DNA of 9,337 nucleotides, taken from contig CAZLPY010000041.1 of NCBI GenBank assembly GCA_964561525.1, positions 1 to 9,337 on the forward strand. Direction: 5' to 3'. The position numbers were made by a program, and so were the translations under genes. This stretch comes from CAZLPY01 sp964561525 (GTDB taxonomy: Bacteria; Patescibacteriota; UBA1384; CAJBMM01). The notes beneath the pieces were generated by a model, which saw nothing but the letters and a program-made list of their open reading frames with translations, had not been told where the DNA came from and did not search any database. Positions 1-5,361 of this stretch are shown here, piece by piece. Position 1 is the stretch's first letter; each line of letters starts with the position of its first letter.

Positions 1-712
1 TGCCACAGTTATTATCGCTTTTGCCCTTACCGCCGAGGCTCATATTAGCCACTTTAATGTTGTACTTAGCAGCGTTAGCGGTGACCCAATCAATGCCACA
101 GATTATTTTAGCGATTGAGCCAGACCCTTTTGCATCAAGTACTTTCACCGCGATTAAATCAACGCCGGGGGCAACGCCCACTACTCCAACTTTATTATTG
201 ATAGCGCCAATAGTGCCGGCGATGTGGCTGCCGTGGCCGTTATCGTCATCACCACTTTTTTGGTGATTAACACAGTTGGTATCGGCTACAATATGGCTCT
301 TTAAATCTGGATGCCTTAAGTCAATCCCGGTATCAATCACCGCCACCCCAATGCCAGTACCTTTATTTTTGTTCACCGGCGTATTTACTCGCTTTACGCC
401 GGTTGGCGTGGTTTGCCCATCAGCTTGCACTGGATCGTCAGGCGTCACAAACAGCACTCGCGGGTCATTTTGAATGCGGCCTAACTCAGAATCAGGAATG
501 CTGGCTGCAAAACCGCTGAACACGCTATGGTATGTTTGTTGTACGGTCAAATTAGAAAAGTCTGAGGCAGCGGCCTCAGGGCTTGCAGAGCTGTCCTTTA
601 GCACCACAATATAATCATGAGTCTCTGTAGCGGCTCCTGCTCCACTCGACAGCGGAAACGCCATTGTTGCAATCACCAAACTAACCAAAATCGGAGCGAT
701 GCGACTGTTCAT
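1..712 (-). CDS. Secreted subtilisin-like serine protease (S8 family) with I9-type propeptide, 3' part outside window
   Basis: This is the first 237 codons of an exported serine endopeptidase. The ATG at 712-710 is preceded by GGAGG with a 4-nt spacer. Residues 1 to about 28 form a signal peptide: a basic start (MNSR), a hydrophobic core (ILVSLVIATMAF), then small residues ending in GAGAA. Residues 33-95 (DYIVVLKD at the start, FSGFAASIP in the middle) look like an inhibitor-I9 propeptide, which acts as folding chaperone and is removed on maturation. The catalytic domain begins near residue 105 and shows the Asp motif VIDTGID (D127) and the His motif GHGSHIAGT (H160); the usual form is GHGTHVAG, so this Ser/Ile variant is mild. 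VANMSLGG follows near residue 225. The catalytic Ser motif (GTSMA type) must lie beyond the window, so activity cannot be confirmed here. Cysteines at 147 and later positions could form disulfides, in keeping with export. It is divergent from the Hcp-like gene. Confidence 0.93.
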   Translation of the reverse strand, partial: MNSRIAPILVSLVIATMAFPLSSGAGAATETHDYIVVLKDSSASPEAAASDFSNLTVQQTYHSVFSGFAASIPDSELGRIQNDPRVLFVTPDDPVQADGQTTPTGVKRVNTPVNKNKGTGIGVAVIDTGIDLRHPDLKSHIVADTNCVNHQKSGDDDNGHGSHIAGTIGAINNKVGVVGVAPGVDLIAVKVLDAKGSGSIAKIICGIDWVTANAAKYNIKVANMSLGGKGKSDNNCG

Positions 713-746
713 ATATCCTCCATGTTCGTTTTTTGTTCGTATATCG

Positions 747-775
747 ATCGTAGTAAAGCTCATCCGTTCTGTCAA
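747..775 (-). promoter_or_regulatory. Sigma70-type promoter of the subtilase gene
   Basis: Read on the minus strand, TTGACA (775-770) is followed by a 17-nt spacer and TACGAT (752-747). This is a consensus -35 and a 4/6 -10 at ideal spacing. The predicted start near 740 gives a leader of about 30 nt that carries the GGAGG site. A second TTGACA upstream (810-805) lacks a good partner. Confidence 0.7.
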
Positions 776-842
776 GAGGTCTAACAGTGTGCGGACATAC
801 ATCGTGTCAATATTGCATTGAAACCTCATCTGGTCTATTGTA

Positions 843-870
843 TTGACTCGGCCGTAAATTAGTCTAAAGT
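843..870 (+). promoter_or_regulatory. Probable promoter of the Hcp-like gene
   Basis: TTGACT (843-848) and TAAAGT (865-870) are 16 nt apart, about 35 nt upstream of the start codon. The -35 matches 5/6 and the -10 only 4/6. A competing TATACA at 877-882 has no -35 partner. The divergent subtilase promoter lies about 70 bp away, so both could share control in this 192-bp spacer. Confidence 0.4.
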
Positions 871-904
871 AACCAGTATACATAAGCACAAGCGAGGAGG
901 TCCG

Positions 905-1531
905 ATGGAACGAAGTTTCGGCAAAGGGGTGCATACGGGAGTGGTAGCAGTATTTGCCTTGCTGTTGGTGGTTGGCTATGGGTCGGCGCGTCATGGGGAG
1001 ACAAGAGCGGTAGCGAGTTCGTACAGCTACTTTTTGGACCTGCCTGGTATAACGGGCGATGCAACTGAGCCCGGGCACGTGGGTGATGTGACGTTGACCG
1101 GCTTTAGTTGGGGTGAAAATGAGCCTGGGTTTACTCGCAGCACTTTAGCTTTAGGTAAGGTGGATGCGTCGAGCATGCCAATGGCTCATGATTTGCATGC
1201 GATGATCAACACCAGTAAAGTTACACCGCAACTGTTTGCCATTGGCACTTCCAATAGTCAAACAAAGGTGCACTTTTTTGGTGCAATACTGTCGGTGCGC
1301 AAGGACGGCGATAATTTTGACATGATACAGTGGAAATTTGATGACTTTGGTATCACTTCCTACAAAACCTTTGCCATGGACGGTGGAGCATCGACAGATG
1401 ACTTTGGCTTCACCTTTGCCAAGGCTAACGTTGAGGTGCGATCAAGCTCAATTGATCCTGCTCCAGCGCATGCGGCCTGGAACTTCCGTGACAACTCAGC
1501 ATGGACTAACGTATGGGCTAGCCTGCCGTAA
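905..1531 (+). CDS. Secreted Hcp-like (type VI tube protein fold) protein
   Basis: This 208-aa protein is predicted to be exported. The start is fixed by AGGAGGT at 895-901, just before the ATG. Residues 9-27 are a hydrophobic segment (VVAVFALLLVVGYG) after a basic start, a signal peptide or membrane anchor. Residues 40-200 follow the Hcp family (PF05638) from memory in order: SYFLDLPGITGDAT (opening strand), LTGFSWG at 64-70 (family LAWSWG), GKVDASSMPMAHDL at 84-97 (family GKVNVQDLSFT), STP-like SKVTPQLF at 104-111, VRKDGDNF at 131-138 (family IRKAGGEN), the long strand MIQWKFDDFGITS at 140-152, FGFTFAKANVEV at 167-178, and a closing AAWNFRDN at 190-197 (family YGWNIRQN). Classical Hcp forms hexameric rings and has no signal peptide. 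This one has one, and no VgrG, sheath or ClpV gene is nearby. Its role is therefore unknown; an exported ring- or tube-forming or surface protein is possible. It ends at a clear terminator. Confidence 0.72.
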   Translation: MERSFGKGVHTGVVAVFALLLVVGYGSARHGETRAVASSYSYFLDLPGITGDATEPGHVGDVTLTGFSWGENEPGFTRSTLALGKVDASSMPMAHDLHAMINTSKVTPQLFAIGTSNSQTKVHFFGAILSVRKDGDNFDMIQWKFDDFGITSYKTFAMDGGASTDDFGFTFAKANVEVRSSSIDPAPAHAAWNFRDNSAWTNVWASLP

Positions 1532-1559
1532 GTTGTTGGTCTTTGAGTTATGTCAAAAC

Positions 1560-1590
1560 AAAAAGCGGCTTACAAAATGGGTCGCTTTTT
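1560..1590 (+). terminator. Rho-independent terminator after the Hcp-like gene
   Basis: The arms AAAAAGCG (1560-1567) and CGCTTTTT (1583-1590) are perfectly complementary, and the stem can be extended inwards by C-G and wobble pairs. The A-tract and T-tract on the two arms would let it work in both directions. It lies 28 nt after the stop and isolates the Hcp-like gene from the kinase gene. Confidence 0.8.
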
Positions 1591-1604
1591 GCTATGTATA
1601 ACAC

Positions 1605-2615
1605 ATGAGTACCATTTCATCGCCACTACTTCGTTACATTGATTCCCGCTACAAACTTCGGTTGAGTGACGAAACCAAAAGGATTGGACGGGGATATTTA
1701 AGTCATAATTTTTTGCTTCAAGATCAATCAAGATCCTATTTTTTGAAGCAATATGGTATTCGTGATCCTAAGCGTTTGGCGCAGATTCACGAAGTAAAAC
1801 TGTTTTTTTATCAGCAGGGCATTCCAGTTATCTTACCGCTATACGACGCAGCAGGAGCAACTTTTTTTGAGTTTGGGCAGCTGTGGTATGCCCTTTTTCC
1901 ATTTATCGAAGCCCGATTTTTGGAGGCGCCGCTATCTTTTGCAGCTCTTCAAGCCGCTGGCACAATGCTTGCTCATATCCATCAGGCAGGGAGGAGTAAA
2001 AAAAGGCCATTGGTGCAATTAACTGCCGAGGGCTGGAACAAACAAGATTTTATTGTGCATGCAGAGCGGCTGATTCATCTGATCGAGCAACAGAAAACAA
2101 GTAACACCTTTGACCAGCAGGTACTGAGTCATTTGAAATGGCGTATTCCCATTGTGAGTGCGCTTGGGGATCGTTACGAACAACATGGACTGCAAAATGA
2201 CCATTTGATTCATGGCGATTATCACGAAAAAAATCTCTTCTTTAATGCGCAAGATCAGGTGACGGAGGTGTACGATTTTGAAAAAACCAAACTATCGCCG
2301 CGTATATTGGAGGTAGGTCGATCGATGAATTTAATCACCCTGAGCCAGTCGCTCGATGCCGCGGCGATCGCGAAAGCAAAGATGTATTTGCAAAGTTATA
2401 TCGAACAGTACCCCTTATCCAAAGATGAGGTGGCGAATATGATCGATTTATATTATCACAAGCGATTACACGATTTGTGGATCGAGGAGGAGCACTATTT
2501 AAACGCTAACACGCGGCTGGATGATATTTTGGATGGGTTTTATTACGTTATCCGTTATTATGCTAAGCATCTTGATCAAATTCGCAAAGAAATAATGAAG
2601 GATTTGCGCTTTTAG
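1605..2615 (+). CDS. APH / homoserine-kinase-II-type phosphotransferase
   Basis: A 336-aa cytoplasmic kinase-fold enzyme (phosphotransferase family PF01636: aminoglycoside, choline, homoserine and SrkA-like kinases). The N-lobe has a glycine-containing turn (RIGRGYLSHNFLL, 27-38) and the ATP-binding lysine candidate K48 in YFLKQYG. The hinge looks like LWYALFPFIEA. The Brenner motif HGDYHEKN spans 203-210, with D205 as catalytic base and N210. The metal-binding motif is YDFE (223-226), where most relatives have DFD or DFE. The length fits the family. The C-terminus is helical and rich in Tyr and charged residues. The substrate cannot be told from sequence, and it should not be called a resistance gene. 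The ATG at 1605 has no Shine-Dalgarno site and lies just after a terminator; TATGTA at 1593-1598 is 6 nt upstream, so a leaderless start is possible but weak. The stop codon lies inside a perfect 14-bp palindrome (2612-2625). Confidence 0.85.
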   Translation: MSTISSPLLRYIDSRYKLRLSDETKRIGRGYLSHNFLLQDQSRSYFLKQYGIRDPKRLAQIHEVKLFFYQQGIPVILPLYDAAGATFFEFGQLWYALFPFIEARFLEAPLSFAALQAAGTMLAHIHQAGRSKKRPLVQLTAEGWNKQDFIVHAERLIHLIEQQKTSNTFDQQVLSHLKWRIPIVSALGDRYEQHGLQNDHLIHGDYHEKNLFFNAQDQVTEVYDFEKTKLSPRILEVGRSMNLITLSQSLDAAAIAKAKMYLQSYIEQYPLSKDEVANMIDLYYHKRLHDLWIEEEHYLNANTRLDDILDGFYYVIRYYAKHLDQIRKEIMKDLRF

Positions 2616-2625
2616 GCTAGCCTAA
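2612..2625. repeat. Perfect 14-bp palindrome over the kinase stop codon
   Basis: TTAGGCTAGCCTAA reads the same on both strands and contains the TAG stop of the kinase gene. It has no loop and no T-tract, so it is not a terminator; a dimeric regulator site is possible but not supported further. The rest of 2626-2700 holds nothing else I recognise. Confidence 0.5.
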
Positions 2626-2711
2626 GCAATTCGGAGCGGTTTTGGTACGTATTGTAGGCCGAGTAACTTTGGCTGGTCAGTACTGCATCAAAAAATAGCA
2701 AGGAGGGGTAC

Positions 2712-2771
2712 GTGCGACACGTTGCCATCGGGTTGCTGGCTTTGTCGTTTATTGCGAGCAGCGCCTTGTAG
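2712..2771 (+). CDS. 19-codon signal-peptide-like mini-ORF, perhaps a gene remnant
   Basis: A GTG start follows a near-perfect AGGAGG site (2701-2706, 5-nt spacer). The product MRHVAIGLLALSFIASSAL has a basic start and a hydrophobic core like an exported protein or small lipoprotein, then meets TAG. Read past that stop, the frame begins with Cys and stays open for ten more codons before a second TAG. This could be the stub of a lost exported-protein gene, or a translated small hydrophobic peptide. I have no family match; the strong ribosome site is the only solid evidence. Confidence 0.3.
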   Translation: MRHVAIGLLALSFIASSAL

Positions 2772-2838
2772 TGCCACGCCAATCAATCTTCGGATGTGAT
2801 CATGTAGCACTAATTTGCTAGGTGATGATTGAGTGCGT

Positions 2839-2847
2839 TGGTATAAT
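2839..2847 (+). promoter_or_regulatory. Extended -10 promoter in front of the HAD leader ORFs
   Basis: TGG plus a perfect TATAAT (2842-2847) makes an extended -10 element; no -35 at normal spacing is seen. The expected start falls 6 nt downstream at 2854, which is the A of an ATG, so the transcript would be leaderless. This is the only promoter-like site I find for the HAD gene. Confidence 0.65.
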
Positions 2848-2853
2848 AAGGGC

Positions 2854-2955
2854 ATGACTGGCAGTAAACTTATTTTTTGGGATTTAGATAATTGCGAACA
2901 AAGTGAGCAATTACAAAGCCATAAAATCAAAGTGTTAACTACTGATGGAGAATGA
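2854..2955 (+). CDS. Leader mini-ORF 1: 33-aa peptide copying the HAD N-terminus
   Basis: The peptide starts MTGSKLIFWDLDN and continues CEQSEQL before a 13-residue unrelated tail. The first 13 residues match the HAD protein encoded 250 bp downstream (MTHHKLIFWDFDG), with identical codons from AAA to GAT TT. Both acidic residues of HAD motif I (DxD) are kept, but nothing of the enzyme beyond. The match stops exactly where a 22-bp repeat begins (2892-2913), which is read in frame as CEQSEQL. The ATG coincides with the predicted transcript start. It is either the stub of a tandem HAD paralogue or a leader peptide; I cannot decide from one sequence. Confidence 0.45.
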   Translation: MTGSKLIFWDLDNCEQSEQLQSHKIKVLTTDGE

Positions 2956-3058
2956 AATGACCCATCATCGATTGATTTTATGGGACTTTGATGGTTGCGA
3001 ATGCAGTGAGCAATTAATGAGCTTAGGCGAATATGGTTGCGAATGTGGTGAGCAATTA
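2892..3058 (+). repeat. Three copies of a 22-bp REP-like element with inverted ends
   Basis: Copies lie at 2892-2913, 2995-3016 and 3037-3058. All read TTGCGAA, three variable bases (CAA, TGC, TGT), then RGTGAGCAATTA, where R is A, A and G. The ends TTGC and GCAA are complementary, so each copy can form a small hairpin. Every copy sits directly after the codon for residue 13 of an HAD-like start, or after a GG that mimics it (copy 3), and all three are read in the same frame as CE[QC][SG]EQL. Copies 2 and 3 are 42 bp (14 codons) apart. Confidence 0.8.
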
Positions 3059-3106
3059 CGAAACCAAAAAATAATCGCATTCAGCGCTGGTGAGGAATTA
3101 CCATGA
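2957..3106 (+). CDS. Leader mini-ORF 2: 49-aa peptide copying the HAD N-terminus, coupled to the HAD gene
   Basis: The peptide starts MTHHRLILWDFDG, then GCECSEQL, and seven residues later GCECGEQL; the tail ends AGEELP. The first 13 residues match the HAD protein with eleven identities and two conservative changes (K to R, F to L). Six matched residues use different codons, so the resemblance is at protein level. GGAG (2947-2950) lies 6 nt before the ATG, which starts one base after the stop of mini-ORF 1. Its TGA overlaps the HAD ATG in ATGA (3103-3106), the classic arrangement for translational coupling. Repeats 2 and 3 of the 22-bp element are both in frame. Confidence 0.5.
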   Translation: MTHHRLILWDFDGCECSEQLMSLGEYGCECGEQLRNQKIIAFSAGEELP

Positions 3107-3714
3107 CTCACCATAAACTTATTTTTTGGGATTTCGATGGCGTGATCGTCAGCACCTTCGACGATGCTCTGTATTCAATCCAACATTTAATCCCGGAAAT
3201 GACTGCGGATCAGTACCGGCAGAGGTTTGATGGAAACATCTACGAAACGATTAAGTCGGACGACATCACGATCAAAGGCGACTATATGTCGCACTTTATT
3301 CCTCGCATCATGCAGCGCGGCATCGTACCCGGCATTCCAGAGCTCATCCGCCGCCTCGGGGAACATCACACTCAAGTGATCGTTAGCTCAACACCTACCG
3401 AGGCTATTTCGAGCTACTTGGGCCAGTATGACTTAGATCAATACTTTGATTCAGTGTGGGGCAGTGATAAGGGGACAAAAAAATCGGATAAAATACAGCG
3501 CGCGCTAAACCAGTACGACACTGCGCCTCACACTACCGTATTGATTACAGATACACTCGGGGACATGCGCGAGGCTGCCGCAGTTGGTGTACCTACCATT
3601 GGTGTGACATGGGGATATCAATATCGAGATACATTACAACAAGGCGATCCGTTGGATATTGCGGATTCCGTGTCAGTGCTGTCAGAGGCCATTGATCAAT
3701 TCTTCAGCTCATGA
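3103..3714 (+). CDS. HAD-superfamily phosphatase-like hydrolase
   Basis: A 203-aa cytoplasmic HAD hydrolase of the phosphoglycolate phosphatase / beta-phosphoglucomutase-like subfamily, with a helical cap inserted after motif I. Motif I is WDFDGVI with nucleophile D10 and acid/base D12. Motif II is VSSTPTE (94-100), which binds phosphate through S95/S96 or T97. The motif III lysine is one of K126, K127 or K130 in GTKKSDK. Motif IV is DTLGD (150-154), which holds Mg2+. All catalytic elements are present, so the gene looks intact and active. The cap (about 15-80) is small and helical, but the substrate cannot be inferred. GAGG at 3092-3095 is 7 nt before the ATG, and the ATG overlaps the stop of mini-ORF 2. 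The TGA stop directly abuts the stop of the convergent minus-strand gene, with no terminator between them. Confidence 0.88.
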   Translation: MTHHKLIFWDFDGVIVSTFDDALYSIQHLIPEMTADQYRQRFDGNIYETIKSDDITIKGDYMSHFIPRIMQRGIVPGIPELIRRLGEHHTQVIVSSTPTEAISSYLGQYDLDQYFDSVWGSDKGTKKSDKIQRALNQYDTAPHTTVLITDTLGDMREAAAVGVPTIGVTWGYQYRDTLQQGDPLDIADSVSVLSEAIDQFFSS

Positions 3715-3996
3715 CTATTTATTGGAGATTTTTTCCAGTACTTGCAGCACGTGATTAACTTCGGCGGAAAATGGCGCAAACACCTCAAGTCGGTGTAGTG
3801 TAAATACCAAGGTATATACAATAATAGCCAGGCCAAGGGTTGAGCCTAGCGCCACTGCCACGCCTTGCATAAACGACATCGCCAAAAACCGCCACGGCCG
3901 GTCGATCATCTGTAAATAACGTTGATTTTCGATACGGTCAATTAACTTGTTGGTGCGTTCAAGTTGGGTAATCAGTCTTTCTTCTGTACTGGGCAT
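3715..3996 (-). CDS. DUF5665-like small membrane protein
   Basis: A 93-aa protein. Residues 4-27 form a charged helix (EERLITQLERTNKLIDRIENQ), likely coiled-coil. RPWRFLAMSFMQGVAVALGSTLGLAI (33-58) matches what I recall of the DUF5665 family (Arg-Pro-Trp, then a Gly-rich membrane segment). One transmembrane helix, or one helix plus a re-entrant part, spans about 39-66, and a short amphipathic C-terminus follows. AGGA lies 6 nt before the ATG. It is the second gene after the PRC-barrel gene (21-nt gap), so the two are probably cotranscribed. No function is known. Its stop touches the HAD stop. Confidence 0.75.
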   Translation of the reverse strand: MPSTEERLITQLERTNKLIDRIENQRYLQMIDRPWRFLAMSFMQGVAVALGSTLGLAIIVYTLVFTLHRLEVFAPFSAEVNHVLQVLEKISNK

Positions 3997-4017
3997 GATG
4001 TTCCTTTAAGTGGTAGA

Positions 4018-4530
4018 TCAAACAGCCGTTAATTCGGCTGGCCTTACCTCAGTATCAGAGACAAAGGCTTGATCATCCTTAAAAATAACATACTTTTTGG
4101 TCACGCGCACCACTTGATCAAATGGAAAGATACGGCCGGTAAACAGCAGATGAGTATGGAGTTGTACGATTGCCTGCGAGGAATGATCAAACATAATTTC
4201 CGCCACTTTTCCGAGCGGTTTTTTGGTAGTAGTTTGGGCGCGTTGATAGAGTAGCGGCCGATGTGCGGTGACTGTGGCCTCTACTCGCGGCAAATCAGAT
4301 AACGGCACCAAGCACTCATCGGCACACAGCACGGCATGATTTTCAAACGATTGAATATCAATTGCGGCCACATAGCGCTTTTCACGTAGCAGGCCACTTT
4401 TTTTGATTTGCAGCGCTACAAATTTGCCAGTGTCTGGATCGAACACCACAGCTTGTATGGTGCCGAGGCGATGGTGACTGTCGGGATCGATCACCGGCAA
4501 ATGTTCCAATTTAGTGGCGGCAATGAGCAT
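4018..4530 (-). CDS. Two-domain PRC-barrel protein
   Basis: A 170-aa cytoplasmic protein with two PRC-barrel-like repeats. The first (about 1-85) holds LGTIQAVVFDPDTGKFVALQIKK and an acidic end; the second (about 100-165) holds LGKVAEIMFDHSSQAIVQLHTH and FPFDQVVRVTKKYVIFKDD. PRC-barrel domains occur in RimM (16S rRNA processing), photosynthetic reaction centre H subunit and small unknown proteins; this one lacks the RimM N-terminal domain. I chose the ATG at 4530 rather than an in-frame ATG at 4551. The promoter -10 (CATAAT) overlaps the upstream ATG, so that codon would not be transcribed. The 4530 start also has GAGGGA about 10 nt before it. The AGGGA of this ribosome site can pair with TCCCT next to the start codon (loop ACTA), a 5-bp hairpin that might limit translation. 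Cotranscribed with the DUF5665-like gene. Confidence 0.78.
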   Translation of the reverse strand: MLIAATKLEHLPVIDPDSHHRLGTIQAVVFDPDTGKFVALQIKKSGLLREKRYVAAIDIQSFENHAVLCADECLVPLSDLPRVEATVTAHRPLLYQRAQTTTKKPLGKVAEIMFDHSSQAIVQLHTHLLFTGRIFPFDQVVRVTKKYVIFKDDQAFVSDTEVRPAELTAV

Positions 4531-4549
4531 AGGGATAGTTCCCTCAAAC

Positions 4550-4579
4550 ATTATGAAGCTGTTTTCGACGCGGTGTAAA
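4550..4579 (-). promoter_or_regulatory. Promoter of the PRC-barrel / DUF5665 operon
   Basis: On the minus strand TTTACA (4579-4574) and CATAAT (4555-4550) are separated by 18 nt; each matches 5/6. The start is expected near 4544, so the leader is only about 14 nt and consists almost wholly of the ribosome site and its hairpin. Positions 4580-4673, up to the efp stop, hold weak inverted repeats (ATACG C CGTAT near 4661-4671) but no convincing terminator. Confidence 0.65.
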
Positions 4580-4673
4580 GAACCAGCCTGGTTACAGAGG
4601 AATCACATAACACGTAACACTAACGTTTCAGAGGCTCTAAAACTAAAACGATACCAGATACGGCGTATGCAAA

Positions 4674-5234
4674 CTATTTCGCACGTTCAATGTATGATCC
4701 ATCCCGGGTGTCCACGCGAATGGTATCACCAATGGTCACAAACAACGGTACCGTCACCACTGCACCGGTTTCTAGTGTGGCAGGTTTAGTACCGGCCTGT
4801 GCGGTGTCGCCTCTTACTCCGGGTTCAGTATGAGTCACCTTAAGTTCCAGTTTAATTGGCAGATTGATGGTGATTGGTTCGCCTTCGTAGAGCAATATCT
4901 TGACCGCTGCTCCTTCTGCCAGATATTGTGCGCTGTCACCAAGTTGATTCTTGGCTAAGGTAAATTGATCGTACGAGGCGGAATCCATGAAGGTAAAGTG
5001 GTCACCATCCTGATATAAATAGGTAGCAGCTCGCTCAATCAAATGCGCTTCGTCTACCTTATCGTTTCCGTGAAAAGTGCGCTCATAGGTAGCGCCGGTT
5101 TTTAAATTCTTTAATTTAGTGCGTACTACAGCACCGCCTCGCCCCATTTTGCTGTGGGCGTATGACAATACGGCGTGAGGAGCTTCTTCAAGTTCGATAG
5201 TCGTGCCAGTACGTAGGTCTGTGATGGAAAGCAT
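4674..5234 (-). CDS. efp: Translation elongation factor P, Arg-tip variant
   Basis: EF-P binds between the P and E sites and relieves ribosome stalling on polyproline stretches. The 186-aa length is normal for three beta-barrel domains. Domain I contains the tip loop SKMGRGGAVVRTKLKNLKTG (28-47), and the residue at the modification position is R32, not the Lys of E. coli. Domain II runs through YLYQDGDHFTFMD. Domain III holds the signature GDTAQAGTKPATLETGAVV then VPLFVTIGD. The Arg tip recalls EarP-rhamnosylated EF-P of Pseudomonas, but GRGG also occurs in lineages without EarP, and no modification gene is in the window. The ribosome site is weak (GAGA, 5-nt spacer). It follows rpsR across a 108-nt repeat-filled spacer; whether it shares the rpsF transcript or has its own promoter there is unclear. 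Confidence 0.95.
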   Translation of the reverse strand: MLSITDLRTGTTIELEEAPHAVLSYAHSKMGRGGAVVRTKLKNLKTGATYERTFHGNDKVDEAHLIERAATYLYQDGDHFTFMDSASYDQFTLAKNQLGDSAQYLAEGAAVKILLYEGEPITINLPIKLELKVTHTEPGVRGDTAQAGTKPATLETGAVVTVPLFVTIGDTIRVDTRDGSYIERAK

Positions 5235-5241
5235 AATATTC

Positions 5242-5339
5242 TCAAATTCGAAATTCGAATATCGAATTACTAAAAAATTTAAAAATCTTAAATTCTAAAT
5301 AATGTTTCGGATTTTGAATTTAGTATTTTGAATTTTTGC
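5242..5339. repeat. Inverted array of degenerate heptamers, efp-rpsR spacer
   Basis: From 5242 the spacer divides into fourteen 7-nt units in one register. The first arm has units such as CGAAATT (5249-5255), CGAATAT (5256-5262) and CGAATTA (5263-5269). The second arm has TTTCGGA (5305-5311), TTTTGAA (5312-5318 and again 5326-5332) and TTTAGTA (5319-5325), which are roughly the complement of the first. Nested palindromes occur inside, for example AATTCGA (5245-5251) with TCGAATT (5262-5268) around ATTCGAAT. The sequence is very AT-rich and leaves no room for a protein. Confidence 0.65.
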
Positions 5340-5361
5340 CATTTATTTTGTGGTAAATGGC
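5338..5361 (-). other. Hairpin over the end of rpsR
   Basis: GCCATTTA (5338-5345) and TAAATGGC (5354-5361) are perfect 8-bp complements with an 8-nt loop, and include the rpsR stop codon. On the minus strand it is followed by A residues, not T, so it is not an intrinsic terminator. It could stabilise or mark the 3' end of an rpsF-ssb-rpsR message. Confidence 0.5.

Noticed and set aside
905..1531. Evidence for a type VI secretion system
   Set aside because: Only an Hcp-like fold is seen; no sheath, baseplate, VgrG or ClpV gene lies in the window, and the signal peptide argues against classical Hcp.
1605..2615. Aminoglycoside resistance kinase
   Set aside because: The motifs are those of the whole phosphotransferase superfamily; nothing points to an antibiotic substrate.
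2688..3080. 130-codon minus-strand open frame across the HAD leader region
   Set aside because: It is the antisense reading of the mini-ORFs and the 22-bp repeats (repeating IAHxIRNH), with no ribosome site; the plus-strand frames match a known family.
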